Of a stretch of 36,735 nucleotides of DNA, positions 26,800 through 34,629 are shown one piece after another. The notes beneath the pieces were generated by a model, which made no database searches, had not been told where the DNA came from, and saw only the letters and a program-made list of their open reading frames with translations. This stretch comes from Mycobacterium sp. 852002-10029_SCH5224772. GTDB lineage: Bacteria; Actinomycetota; Actinomycetes; Mycobacteriales; Mycobacteriaceae. Within the stretch, counting starts at the first letter, position 1. Each line of letters begins with the position of its first letter. The stretch spans positions 1-36,735 of the forward strand of contig NZ_LZHT01000079.1 of the NCBI RefSeq assembly GCF_001667315.1, in the 5' to 3' direction. Made by a program: the position numbers and the translations under genes.

Positions 26800-27636
26800 C
26801 TAGGAGCTTTCGTCGCGGTCGACGAATTCGCGCGGCTTCATGCCCGACTGCATGAACTCGGCGCGCCGCGCCTGCACATCGGAAGCGGCGCCGACCATGT
26901 TCGTCAGGATGTGACTGACCTGCAGGTGCACCCGCATCCCCATCAATTCCCAGGCGCGCTTCACGTTGTTCTTGACCGCCATCAGTGTGGTCAACGGGAT
27001 CTGGGCGATCCTGCGCGCCATCTCTTCGACGGTGTCCTCGAGCTGACCGCGCGGCACCACCCGGTTCAGCAGCCCCCAGTCGAGGGCCTGCTGCGCGGAC
27101 AGCGTCGGCGCCAGCAGCAGCCAGTCCATGGTGCGGTGCCAGTTCATCAGCAGCCACGGCTCTATCATGGTGTGCCCGCCGGGCTCGCCGAGGCTTTGGG
27201 CAAGGGGCATCTGGAAATACGCGTCCTCGGAGGCCACGCAGAAATCGGTCAGCAACCCGAGATAGATTCCCCCGCCCATGCAATAGCCATGGATTTGCGA
27301 GATGGTCGGCTTCGGAAATTCCCACAGGTACAACGTCGGCCACAGGAACAGGTCGGCGGTGCCCTTGTAAAGGTCCTCGAACGTCTCCCCGAAATCCGGA
27401 TACGGGTTTTCGTCCGGCCCCCAGCCCGCCACATGCCCACCGCAGAACCCCTTGCCGTTGGCTTTGAGGATGACGACCTTGATGTCCTTGTCGCGGTCGG
27501 CCTCGTGCAGGCAGTCGTCGACCTCGGTGACCAGGATCGCGTCTTTGGTGTTGGCCTTGTCCGACCGGTTCAGAATGATCCGCGCAATCGGCGGTTCGCG
27601 TTCATAGATGACCGCTTCGAGCTCGCGCCGCTCCAT
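26800..27636 (-). CDS. Second crotonase-fold protein, paralogue of the gene at 21299
   Basis: A 278-residue crotonase-fold protein. It keeps NGKGFCGGH and YCMGGGIYLG, but Tyr125 and Leu145 (MPLAQ) occupy the positions of the two catalytic glutamates of enoyl-CoA hydratase. It shares long identical stretches with the plus-strand crotonase (DIKVVILKANGKGFC-like, LLTDF.VASEDAYF, KRAWELMGMRVH), so the pair arose by duplication. It is transcribed toward the KstD-like gene and away from the SCNase-type operon, with a 111-bp divergent spacer at 27637-27747. ATG 27636 has only a distant AAGGG. Confidence 0.87.
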   Translation of the reverse strand: MERRELEAVIYEREPPIARIILNRSDKANTKDAILVTEVDDCLHEADRDKDIKVVILKANGKGFCGGHVAGWGPDENPYPDFGETFEDLYKGTADLFLWPTLYLWEFPKPTISQIHGYCMGGGIYLGLLTDFCVASEDAYFQMPLAQSLGEPGGHTMIEPWLLMNWHRTMDWLLLAPTLSAQQALDWGLLNRVVPRGQLEDTVEEMARRIAQIPLTTLMAVKNNVKRAWELMGMRVHLQVSHILTNMVGAASDVQARRAEFMQSGMKPREFVDRDESS

Positions 27637-27747
27637 GGTCGGACCATACCCTTCCGCACCCCGCGCGCCGTCGATTTAGCGGTTGCGTGATCGGGATGCG
27701 AGGAGTGAGCTGTATTCGGGTGGGCAGTGACGACGGATGGGGCTGAT

Positions 27748-28587
27748 ATGGCGACTCCTCTCGACCGGGTACGGCAGCTGGACCTGGTGGCGCGGCTCAA
27801 ATCCTCTTATCCCGAACTTCCGGACGCTCCCACGCCGGATCTCATCGACCACGAGCGTTTCGCCGCCTACGTCAAGACCCCGCACGATGTCGGCGGCGAG
27901 CCGGACGCTCCGATCGAGTTCGAGAACAAGCAGTACGAGATATGGGAGCACAACACCTATGTCATGTGCGAGGTGCTCGGCTGGCGCGGGATCTGGCTGT
28001 CCGAGGAAAGGCGCCGGATGGGCAACGTCGATCTCGGCCGCACCATCTATCTCGGGCTTCCCTATTACGGACGCTGGCTCTTGGCGGTGGCGCGTGTCCT
28101 CGCCGAAAAGCACCACATCGGGCTGAGCGAATTGGCCGAACGGATCGCCGAGGTCAAGGCGCGCTACGCGGACGGCCTGAGCGGAAAGGCCTTGGCGGCC
28201 AAGCCGAAGTTCGAAGGCGATCCCGCGCCGGTCAACCGCAACCGGCACCACATCCATGCCGTGGGCAAAGGCGACCCCCAGGTGTATGCCGGGCGGGCGG
28301 GCACACCGAAATTCAGCGTCGGTGACAAGGTCGTGGTGCGGGATCTGCCCGTGCTGCTCTACACCCGCACGCAGGAATATGTGCGCGGCGCGACGGGCGA
28401 GGTCGCGGTCGTGTCGTATGAAAGCCCCGCCGCCGAGGACGAAACCTGGGACGGGGCAGACCAACAGCCGGAGTGGTTCTACATCGTCCGGTTCACTCTC
28501 TCCGAGTTATGGCACGGCTACACCGGGCCCGGCAACGACACGTTGCAGACGGAAATCCCACAACGGTGGCTCGAAGCGGCCGGCTAG
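27748..28587 (+). CDS. Thiocyanate-hydrolase-type fused beta-alpha subunit (nitrile hydratase beta family)
   Basis: A 279-residue member of the nitrile hydratase beta-chain family. Residues about 44-140 (PHDVGGEPDAPIEF, EIWEHNTYVMCEVLGWRGIW, EERRR, PYYGRWLL) match the beta subunit of thiocyanate hydrolase. Residues about 188-279 (KFSVGDKVVVRDLP, LYTRTQEYVRGATG, YESPAAEDE, NDTLQTEIP) match its alpha subunit. In Thiobacillus these are two chains of about 157 and 126 residues; here they form one chain of the summed length. Ordinary nitrile hydratase beta chains lack the YESPAAEDE block as I recall it. ATG 27748 is preferred; GTG 27727 is possible. It lies 33 bases upstream of the catalytic subunit. 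Confidence 0.75.
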   Translation: MATPLDRVRQLDLVARLKSSYPELPDAPTPDLIDHERFAAYVKTPHDVGGEPDAPIEFENKQYEIWEHNTYVMCEVLGWRGIWLSEERRRMGNVDLGRTIYLGLPYYGRWLLAVARVLAEKHHIGLSELAERIAEVKARYADGLSGKALAAKPKFEGDPAPVNRNRHHIHAVGKGDPQVYAGRAGTPKFSVGDKVVVRDLPVLLYTRTQEYVRGATGEVAVVSYESPAAEDETWDGADQQPEWFYIVRFTLSELWHGYTGPGNDTLQTEIPQRWLEAAG

Positions 28588-28620
28588 CCACGGGCTGCGA
28601 GTTTGGGAAAGGACGACCGC

Positions 28621-29331
28621 ATGGCCGCTCACGAACACGATCATGACCACGAGCGCACCGCTGCGCCGATGGTGGACGAAATCACCGACTTCGAAGTCCT
28701 CGAGATCGCACTGCGCGAATTATGTATCGAGAAAGGGCTTTTCAGCGCGGAAGATCATCGCCGCTTCACCGAGTTCGCCGAACAGATCGGCCCCACGCCC
28801 GCGGCGCGCCTGGTGGCGCGGGCCTGGCTCGATCCCGGCTACCAGGAGCTGGTGCGCTCGGATCCGCTCGCCGCGAGCAAGGAGGTGGGGGTCGACTGGC
28901 TGGAGCCGACGGGGTTCGGGACGCCGAGTGACTTCACGGCCCTGCATGTGCTCGAAGACACCCCGGCGCTGCATCACGTGATCGTCTGCACGCTGTGCTC
29001 CTGCTATCCGCGGCCGATACTCGGCAATTCCCCCGAGTGGTACCGGACACCCAACTATCGCCGCCGCATCGTGCGCTGGCCCCGCCAGGTGCTCGCGGAG
29101 TTCGGCCTGATTCTCCCGGAGGACGTCGAGATCCGGGTGGAAGACTCCAACCAGAAGCACCGCTTCATGGTGATGCCGGTCCGTCCCGACGGAACGCAGG
29201 GGTGGACCGAGGATCAACTCGCCGAGATCGTCACGCGCGACTGCCTGATCGGTGTCGCGCTGCCCAAGCCGGGTGTGACAACCAACGCCGTCACCCAGAC
29301 CCGTCCCGCCGTCCATCCCGTCGAGCAATGA
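28621..29331 (+). CDS. scnC: Thiocyanate-hydrolase-type gamma subunit, cobalt catalytic chain
   Basis: A 236-residue catalytic chain. The metal loop is VCTLCSCYP with C123, C126 and C128; Thr in CTLC marks the cobalt type. In this family two of the cysteines are oxidised to sulfinate and sulfenate. The His-rich start HEHDHDHE followed by APMV, then IEKGLFSAEDHR, GPTPAARLVARAWLDP and SNQKHRFMVMPVRPDGT, resembles thiocyanate hydrolase gamma along its whole length more than nitrile hydratase alpha. The expected reaction is thiocyanate plus water to carbonyl sulfide and ammonia, in the cytoplasm. ATG 28621 has AAAGGA upstream. Nitrile hydratase activity remains the alternative. Confidence 0.75.
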   Translation: MAAHEHDHDHERTAAPMVDEITDFEVLEIALRELCIEKGLFSAEDHRRFTEFAEQIGPTPAARLVARAWLDPGYQELVRSDPLAASKEVGVDWLEPTGFGTPSDFTALHVLEDTPALHHVIVCTLCSCYPRPILGNSPEWYRTPNYRRRIVRWPRQVLAEFGLILPEDVEIRVEDSNQKHRFMVMPVRPDGTQGWTEDQLAEIVTRDCLIGVALPKPGVTTNAVTQTRPAVHPVEQ

Positions 29332-29338
29332 GACACCG

Positions 29339-29710
29339 ATGAGCACCGCGCACACCCCACACCCGATCGAGGGCTCAACAGTCGTGCCGCTGACGAAAAT
29401 CGTTGAACGCAACCAGGTCTGGAGTCGCATGGCGGCAAGGTACGGGGTCGACAACCCGGTACCGCCCTGGCAAACGAGTCTCGACGGCATGTGTGATGCG
29501 ATCGACCAAAGCTCCTGTGGCGCCGAAGTTCTCGGTTTCGCCGAGCGGCGTGACGACGAGGACGCGCTGTCGGCGACCGTTTACTCCGGGCTGCCCTACC
29601 CGGAGAACCGTCTGGTCGCGTTGGCGCACTCGTTGGTGGCGCGCGGCGTCATCGACGAATCCGAGCTCGAGGAAAGGCTGGCCGCCGTGCGGGCCAGGCT
29701 GGAATCCTGA
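29339..29710 (+). CDS. Metal-insertion activator for the SCNase/nitrile hydratase-type enzyme
   Basis: A 123-residue protein of the nitrile hydratase accessory (P14K/P15K, activator) family, itself related to the beta-chain N-terminal domain. The shared part is FAERRDDEDALSATVYSGLPYPENRLVALAHSLVARGVIDESELEERL. Such activators bring cobalt to the catalytic chain by subunit exchange and help cysteine oxidation. It starts seven bases after the catalytic-chain stop, so the order is beta/alpha - gamma - activator, the order usual for cobalt enzymes. The first 40 residues are variable and unassigned. Confidence 0.8.
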   Translation: MSTAHTPHPIEGSTVVPLTKIVERNQVWSRMAARYGVDNPVPPWQTSLDGMCDAIDQSSCGAEVLGFAERRDDEDALSATVYSGLPYPENRLVALAHSLVARGVIDESELEERLAAVRARLES

Positions 29711-29780
29711 GCGAGCTCCACTGCGGCGCACATCACACCGAGTTCCCGGGCGCTTTCTCGTCGTTGTGCACGGGGTGCGC

Positions 29781-29786
29781 TATGCT
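29781..29786 (+). promoter_or_regulatory. Candidate -10 element for the RNA helicase
   Basis: TATGCT in the 317-bp gap 29711-30027 fits the mycobacterial -10 consensus; no good -35 is seen 17 bases upstream. If used, the transcript would start near 29793 and carry a leader of about 235 bases. I find no credible protein gene in this gap. Confidence 0.35.
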
Positions 29787-29857
29787 GACTGCAACGTTGG
29801 CTTCAAAGCCTGATGTCAACTACGTCGTGGAACGCTTCTTCATCCCACTGGTGCTGC

Positions 29858-29871
29858 CCCGAAATTTCGGG
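29858..29871 (+). promoter_or_regulatory. 14-bp perfect palindrome in the helicase leader
   Basis: CCCGAAATTTCGGG is fully self-complementary, and its AT core stands out in GC-rich DNA. It lies about 157 bases before the helicase GTG, inside the predicted leader. It could be a regulator site on DNA or part of a leader structure; cold-shock helicases often have regulated leaders. Confidence 0.4.
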
Positions 29872-30027
29872 CTTAACCACCACGTTCAGATGATCCGTGC
29901 ACCCGCACTAGCTTGTCTCGCGGCGATCGATTTTGCCCTCCGGCAATCTCGCCAACTTGTGCCGAAAACCGTGCGCGACAAACGCGTTGCCGGTCCGGCA
30001 TGACCGATGCCTGAAAGGCACCGAAAA

Positions 30028-31410
30028 GTGACTACCGACAAAACTTTTGCCGACCTCGGCGTGCGCAGACCACTCGTCGATGCGCTCGCGAAGCGCGGCA
30101 TTACCGATCCATTCCCCATTCAGGTTGCGACCCTGCCCGATACGCTGGCCGGCCGCGATGTACTCGGCCGCGGGAAAACGGGCAGTGGGAAGACCCTTGC
30201 CTTTTCGATTCCGCTGGTCAGCCGACTCTCCGAACGCAGCGGCCGCCGCTCGAGGCCATCGGGTTTGGTGCTCGCTCCTACCCGTGAGTTGGCGAGCCAG
30301 ATCACCGCGACGCTCGAGCCGTTGGCAGCCGCCTGCGGTCTGCGCGTCACCACGATCTTCGGCGGCGTTTCACAACACCGTCAGGTAGCCGCCCTCAAAT
30401 CCGGCGTCGACATCGTCGTGGCTTGCCCCGGTCGGCTCGAGGACCTGATGAAACAGCGTTTGATCAGTCTCGAGGCGATCGAGATCACCGTGATCGACGA
30501 AGCCGATCACATGGCCGATCTCGGCTTCCTGCCCGGCGTCACGCGGATCCTGGCGGCCACTCCGAATGGCGGCCAGCGGCTGATGTTTTCGGCGACCCTG
30601 GACAACGGCGTCGACAAGCTCGTCAACCGATTTCTCCGCGACGAGGTGCTGCACTCCGTCGACGGGGCCGACTCGCCGGTTTCCGAAATGACGCATCACG
30701 TCTTCCACGTGGCCAATGCGGACGCCAAGAAGGAACTCGTGCACCGGCTGGCGTCCGGCACCGGGCGTCGAATTCTGTTCATGCGCACCAAGCATCAAGC
30801 GCGCAAACTCGCCAAACAGCTCACCGAATCGGGAGTTCCGTCGGTCGACTTGCACGGGAACCTGTCTCAGCCCGCCCGCGAGCGCAACCTTGCGATGTTT
30901 GCCTCGGGCGGCGCCCGGGTGCTGGTGGCGACCGATATCGCCGCGCGGGGCGTGCACGTCGACGAGGTCGAGCTTGTCGTGCACATCGACCCGCCGGCCG
31001 AGCACAAGTCTTACCTGCACCGCTCCGGGCGCACCGCGCGGGCGGGCAGCGCGGGTGACGTCGTCACCGTGGTTCTGCCCGAGCAGCGCCGAGACACCCA
31101 GTCACTGATGCGCAAGGCCGGCATCAAGGTCGCTCCGCAGCAGGTGACCGCGTCATCGGACGCGGTGCAGGCGCTCGTGGGTGAGGTCGCGCCCTACCAG
31201 GCGCCCGCACCCGCGCCCGCCAATGTTCCTTCGCGCTCGCCGCGGCAGCATCGACCGAACGCTGGTGGTCAGCGACGCCGGAATAACCGCAATACCCGGT
31301 CACCCAAGACCAATGCACCCACCGACTCGGCGATATCGCACCGCAGTGCCACACCGACGCGGCGGCTGGATCGTCGGCGTTCGAGCCGCGCGCAGGGAAG
31401 CACCGGGTAG
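30028..31410 (+). CDS. DEAD-box ATP-dependent RNA helicase
   Basis: A 460-residue RNA helicase that unwinds RNA duplexes, with roles in ribosome assembly or RNA decay. All core motifs are seen: the Q-motif stretch TDPFPIQ, GKTGSGKT (motif I), PTRELASQ (Ia), DEAD at 157-160, SAT (III), ATDIAARG (V) and HRSGRTAR (VI). A basic, Asn/Arg/Pro-rich tail from about residue 390 is probably disordered and RNA-binding, as in RhlE-type proteins. GTG 30028 is chosen over ATG 30007 because AAAGG lies at a suitable distance and TTDKTFADLG begins the usual domain. It ends in a hairpin shared with the convergent methyltransferase gene. Confidence 0.92.
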   Translation: MTTDKTFADLGVRRPLVDALAKRGITDPFPIQVATLPDTLAGRDVLGRGKTGSGKTLAFSIPLVSRLSERSGRRSRPSGLVLAPTRELASQITATLEPLAAACGLRVTTIFGGVSQHRQVAALKSGVDIVVACPGRLEDLMKQRLISLEAIEITVIDEADHMADLGFLPGVTRILAATPNGGQRLMFSATLDNGVDKLVNRFLRDEVLHSVDGADSPVSEMTHHVFHVANADAKKELVHRLASGTGRRILFMRTKHQARKLAKQLTESGVPSVDLHGNLSQPARERNLAMFASGGARVLVATDIAARGVHVDEVELVVHIDPPAEHKSYLHRSGRTARAGSAGDVVTVVLPEQRRDTQSLMRKAGIKVAPQQVTASSDAVQALVGEVAPYQAPAPAPANVPSRSPRQHRPNAGGQRRRNNRNTRSPKTNAPTDSAISHRSATPTRRLDRRRSSRAQGSTG

Positions 31411-31422
31411 TTTGCTGCCCGG
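31403..31422. terminator. Hairpin between convergent genes
   Basis: CCGGGTAG-TTTG-CTGCCCGG forms an 8-bp stem (one G-U pair) with a 4-base loop. It includes the helicase stop codon and lies six bases before the end of the convergent methyltransferase gene. There is no U-tract. It fits the U-less hairpins often proposed at mycobacterial gene ends and could act in both directions. Confidence 0.45.
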
Positions 31423-31428
31423 AACGAG

Positions 31429-31974
31429 TCAGCGCCGAGCGAGCAGCCAGGCCTGACCCTCCGCTTCGCCGTCGGCGACGACATCCAGTTCGGCGAACGC
31501 GGCGGTCAGCTCGCCGGGTAACGCGCGGAACGGCCCCGGAGCCGCCCCCACCTCGCTGAGCACGGCGATCGCCAGCAGCCCACCGGGCGCCAGTCGTTCG
31601 ATGATCGCCCGATCGAGGCGACGGTCCCGGAACTTGCAGCAGAGGATGACGTCGGCGGGCGTGCCCGGGGGTAAGCCACCGTCGAAATCGACAACGTTGA
31701 AGCGACAGCGGTCGGCCACCGCGGCACGCTGGGCCAAGTCCCGAGCGTGGGCGATCGCCACCGGCGAGATGTCCAACCCCACCACCCGCAGGCCCCGCAA
31801 CGCCAGCCACACCGAACCCAGTCCCTGCCCGCAGGCCAGGTCGAGCCCCGTGCCGGCGGTGGGGAACGCCTCTGCGTGGCGCGCGAAGACGTCGGGCGGC
31901 GCAACCGAAGCCAGCGGGGGCGGCCCCTTCGCCGCGTACCGCTCGTCCCAGCGATGCCGGTCCGCTTCGCCCAT
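31429..31974 (-). CDS. Class I SAM-dependent methyltransferase
   Basis: A 181-residue Rossmann-fold methyltransferase. Motif I is LDLACGQGLGS (44-54), the acidic end of strand 2 is VVGLDIS, and motif II-like FNVVDFDGGLPP and the post-I LAPGGLLAIAV follow. It resembles small TehB/UbiE-like enzymes and the acceptor is unknown. ATG 31974 is used; GTG 31983 would add three residues and neither has a strong ribosome-binding site. It diverges from the TetR gene at 32093 with a 118-bp spacer, so the TetR could control it. Confidence 0.83.
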   Translation of the reverse strand: MGEADRHRWDERYAAKGPPPLASVAPPDVFARHAEAFPTAGTGLDLACGQGLGSVWLALRGLRVVGLDISPVAIAHARDLAQRAAVADRCRFNVVDFDGGLPPGTPADVILCCKFRDRRLDRAIIERLAPGGLLAIAVLSEVGAAPGPFRALPGELTAAFAELDVVADGEAEGQAWLLARR

Positions 31975-32057
31975 ACGCGACACTCTAGGACCGACTTCTT
32001 CTGGACAACTGTCTGTTATCGGGATCGCGGTATCACGCCGACCGCGACGAATGGACG

Positions 32058-32086
32058 TTGTTGGCGGCAGCCGACGTTCCTACACT
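32058..32086 (+). promoter_or_regulatory. Promoter for a leaderless TetR gene
   Basis: TTGTTG (32058-32063), a 17-base spacer and TACACT (32081-32086) form a good housekeeping promoter. The expected start of transcription, seven bases downstream, falls on the GTG at 32093, so the mRNA should be leaderless, a common mode in mycobacteria. Confidence 0.6.
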
Positions 32087-32092
32087 GGACGG

Positions 32093-32692
32093 GTGTCCAA
32101 CGAGGCGTCGTCCCGGGTTACCGCCAAAACCGCCGACGGCGCCGCTCGCCGGTCGGACCGCCGTCCTGGCCAGACGATTCGCAAGGTCCTTGACGCCGGG
32201 CTGGAGGAACTGCGCGAATCCTCGTACGCGAACCTGACGATGCGCGCCGTCGCGACTCGCGCCGGGGTCTCGCCGGCCAGCGCCTACACCTATTTCCCGT
32301 CGAAAAGCGCGCTGGTCGCGGCGGTGTACCTGCGGTTCCTGCGCGACCTCCCGCTGCACACCGATGTCAATCAAACGACCAAGACCCGCGTCAGCGCCAC
32401 ACTGCGGGACATGGCGGTGATGGTCGCCGACGAGCCGGAGCTGACCGCCGCCTCCGGCGCGGCCCTGATGGCCGACGATCCGGCGGTCAAGCCGCTGCGG
32501 GACCAGATCGGCGAGGAGGTGACCAGGCGGATCAGCGCCGCGCTCGGGCCGGGGTGGCCACGCGCGGTGAAGTCCACGCTGCAGATGACCTTCTCCGGTG
32601 CGCTGATGACCGCCCGGTTCATCAGTTTCGCGGAGATCGCCGGACAGCTCGACGAGGCGGTTAACCTCATCCTGGGCGCCTCCGTGGCGTGA
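32093..32692 (+). CDS. TetR family transcriptional regulator
   Basis: A 199-residue repressor-type protein. The N-terminal helix-turn-helix spans about residues 28-71, with LTMRAVATRAGVSPASAYTYFPSK including the recognition helix; a helical ligand-binding domain follows (about 80-199). The GTG start lies at the predicted transcription start of the promoter at 32058-32086 and has no ribosome-binding site, consistent with leaderless translation. It is divergent from a methyltransferase and converges on the amidohydrolase gene (42-bp gap). Ligand and targets are unknown. Confidence 0.88.
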   Translation: MSNEASSRVTAKTADGAARRSDRRPGQTIRKVLDAGLEELRESSYANLTMRAVATRAGVSPASAYTYFPSKSALVAAVYLRFLRDLPLHTDVNQTTKTRVSATLRDMAVMVADEPELTAASGAALMADDPAVKPLRDQIGEEVTRRISAALGPGWPRAVKSTLQMTFSGALMTARFISFAEIAGQLDEAVNLILGASVA

Positions 32693-32734
32693 AACACGCA
32701 GCGCCCCAAGATCATCCGCTCGATGCGCGCGTAA

Positions 32735-34498
32735 CTAGCCGGTAGTGGCCAGCTTTCGGGATGTGCGCCCCGCCCGCAGGAACTGACCAAGTCGTTCCTT
32801 GCCCAGTGCCGGCGCGGCCTTCCCCGCCCCGAACGCGAGTTTCCCGGACACCAGCACGGCCGTGACCGTGTCGTCGTTGCGGTTCACCATCCGCGACAGC
32901 CCGCCGTAGGACTCGACCGGATGCTCGGCGTAGCGGTCGAGCGACTCGTCGAGCTTGGCGGGGTCGATGATGACGATGTCGGCGCGGTCGCCTTCGCGCA
33001 GCGTGCCGGCGTCGATGCCGTACCACTCCCCGAGCTCGCCGGTCAGCCGGTGCACGGCGCGCTCCATCGAGATGAACGGCTTGCCGGACTTCTCGGCATC
33101 GTGCGCATGCCGCAGCAGGCGCAGCCCGGAGTTGTAGAACGCCATGTTGCGCAGATGCGCGCCCGCGTCTGAGAACCCCATCTGGACGGTCGGGCTCTGG
33201 GCCATCTTTTTGAGGACCTCGGGGCGATGGTTGGAGATCGTGGTCCGCCAGCGCAGCTTTTCGCCGTGTTCGACGACCAGGTCGAGGAAGGCGTCGACCG
33301 GATGCAGCCCGCCGCGCTCCACGCCGACCTGCCCGAACGACTTGCCGATGACGGTCTGGTCGGGGCAGTCCACGATTTCGGCGTCGAAGAAGTCGCGGTG
33401 CCACACCCGGGGGCCGAATTTGCTGTCGTAGTCCTTGCGGAACTTGCGCCGATACTCCTCGTCGCGCATGAGTTGATTGCGCTCGATCTCCGTCTGCAGG
33501 TGCAGCGCCGCGGCGCCGGAGCCGAACTCCTCGAAGACCACCAACGAAATCCCGTCGGCGTAGACCTCGAACGGCACCGGCAAATGCTGCCAGCGAAAAT
33601 TGCCGCCCAGCGCATTGACGACGCGAGCGAGCCGGTCCATGACGTGAATCACGAACGGGATGGCCTTGATGTCGGCCGCCGACAGCAGGCTGGTCTTCAA
33701 TCGGGGCCGGCGGAACCCGAGGGACGTTATCAACTGCGACACCACCGACAGCGGATTCTTGATGTCCGGGCCGGACTGCAGGATCTTGTCGCGCCTCCGC
33801 AGGATCGCGTTCAGGCGGCGCAGCTCGCGCGATGAAGCGTACGTCGAGGGCAGCGTGCGCGATCGGCACACTTCGCCGTCGAGCTTGTCGAACAGCAGTC
33901 GCTGCGACGACATCCCGACGAACCCTTCGTCGAGCGCGTCGTTCAGCATCGATTCCATCCGGGCGAGTTCGGCAGCAGACGGCCGGACGTCCTTGCGGGT
34001 CGCCCGGTCCAGGCCCATCGTCGCGGCGCGCAGGTCCGAGTGGCCGATGAACGCCGCAAGGTTCGGGCCCAGGTTGAGGCGTTCGAGTTCGTCCACATAT
34101 TCCCGGGGATTGGTCCATGACCGCGCCGCATCGAGGTGCTCGATGACGTAGCGCCTGGGGATGGCTTCGACCCGGCCGAAGATGTCCCCCGCATCGACAC
34201 TGTTCAGGTAGACGGTGGACAGCGAACACGATCCGAGCATCACGGTCGTCACACCGTGCCGCAATGATTCGGAAAGCTCAGGCGCGCACAGGATTTCGAC
34301 GTCATAGTGGGTGTGGATGTCGATGATCCCGGGGATCACCCACTGGCCCGTCGCGTCGATGACATCGGCGCCGGTCGTGTCCAGCCCGGCGGCGATGGCG
34401 ACGACGCGGCCGTCGCGTACCCCGATGTCGCGCACCGCCGACGGTCCTCCCGTCCCGTCGAACCAGCGTCCGTTCGTGATCACGGTGTCGTACTGCAT
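32735..34498 (-). CDS. Amidohydrolase of the D-aminoacylase type
   Basis: A 587-residue metal-dependent amidohydrolase with the split beta-sandwich and TIM barrel of N-acyl-D-amino-acid deacylases. It begins YDTVITNGRWFDGTGG, has the metal motif HTH (H62, H64), Cys91 in GSCSLS matching the metal-bridging cysteine of D-aminoacylase, GHSDLR, SNHRPE and the catalytic-Asp region FSDAGAHLRN. The C-terminus returns to the sandwich (REGDRADIVIIDP). It hydrolyses an amide or cyclic amide; mycobacterial relatives are large and mostly uncharacterised. ATG 34498 has AAAGG upstream. It diverges from the TetR gene at 34681, a plausible regulator. Confidence 0.87.
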   Translation of the reverse strand: MQYDTVITNGRWFDGTGGPSAVRDIGVRDGRVVAIAAGLDTTGADVIDATGQWVIPGIIDIHTHYDVEILCAPELSESLRHGVTTVMLGSCSLSTVYLNSVDAGDIFGRVEAIPRRYVIEHLDAARSWTNPREYVDELERLNLGPNLAAFIGHSDLRAATMGLDRATRKDVRPSAAELARMESMLNDALDEGFVGMSSQRLLFDKLDGEVCRSRTLPSTYASSRELRRLNAILRRRDKILQSGPDIKNPLSVVSQLITSLGFRRPRLKTSLLSAADIKAIPFVIHVMDRLARVVNALGGNFRWQHLPVPFEVYADGISLVVFEEFGSGAAALHLQTEIERNQLMRDEEYRRKFRKDYDSKFGPRVWHRDFFDAEIVDCPDQTVIGKSFGQVGVERGGLHPVDAFLDLVVEHGEKLRWRTTISNHRPEVLKKMAQSPTVQMGFSDAGAHLRNMAFYNSGLRLLRHAHDAEKSGKPFISMERAVHRLTGELGEWYGIDAGTLREGDRADIVIIDPAKLDESLDRYAEHPVESYGGLSRMVNRNDDTVTAVLVSGKLAFGAGKAAPALGKERLGQFLRAGRTSRKLATTG

Positions 34499-34629
34499 CG
34501 GTCGGCCTTTCTGTCAGGCGCGCTACCTGCTGGATCCGCTGTGATCATACATACTCGGCATAGTGTCTGGCCGTGTTATCGGTGCGCGACGCGATCGTTA
34601 GCCAGCAACGACGGTGCCGCGACGGGCGC

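Noticed and set aside
27748..29331. Classical nitrile hydratase for a nitrile-to-acid pathway
   Set aside because: No amidase or aldoxime dehydratase is nearby, and the sequences carry thiocyanate-hydrolase-specific blocks. It is kept only as the alternative call.
29764..30003. A 79-codon plus-strand frame in the helicase leader
   Set aside because: No ribosome-binding site, no family resemblance and mixed codon composition; more likely untranslated leader.
32712..34229. A 505-codon minus-strand frame within the amidohydrolase gene
   Set aside because: Out-of-frame reading of the same strand; the amidohydrolase frame carries the metal motifs.
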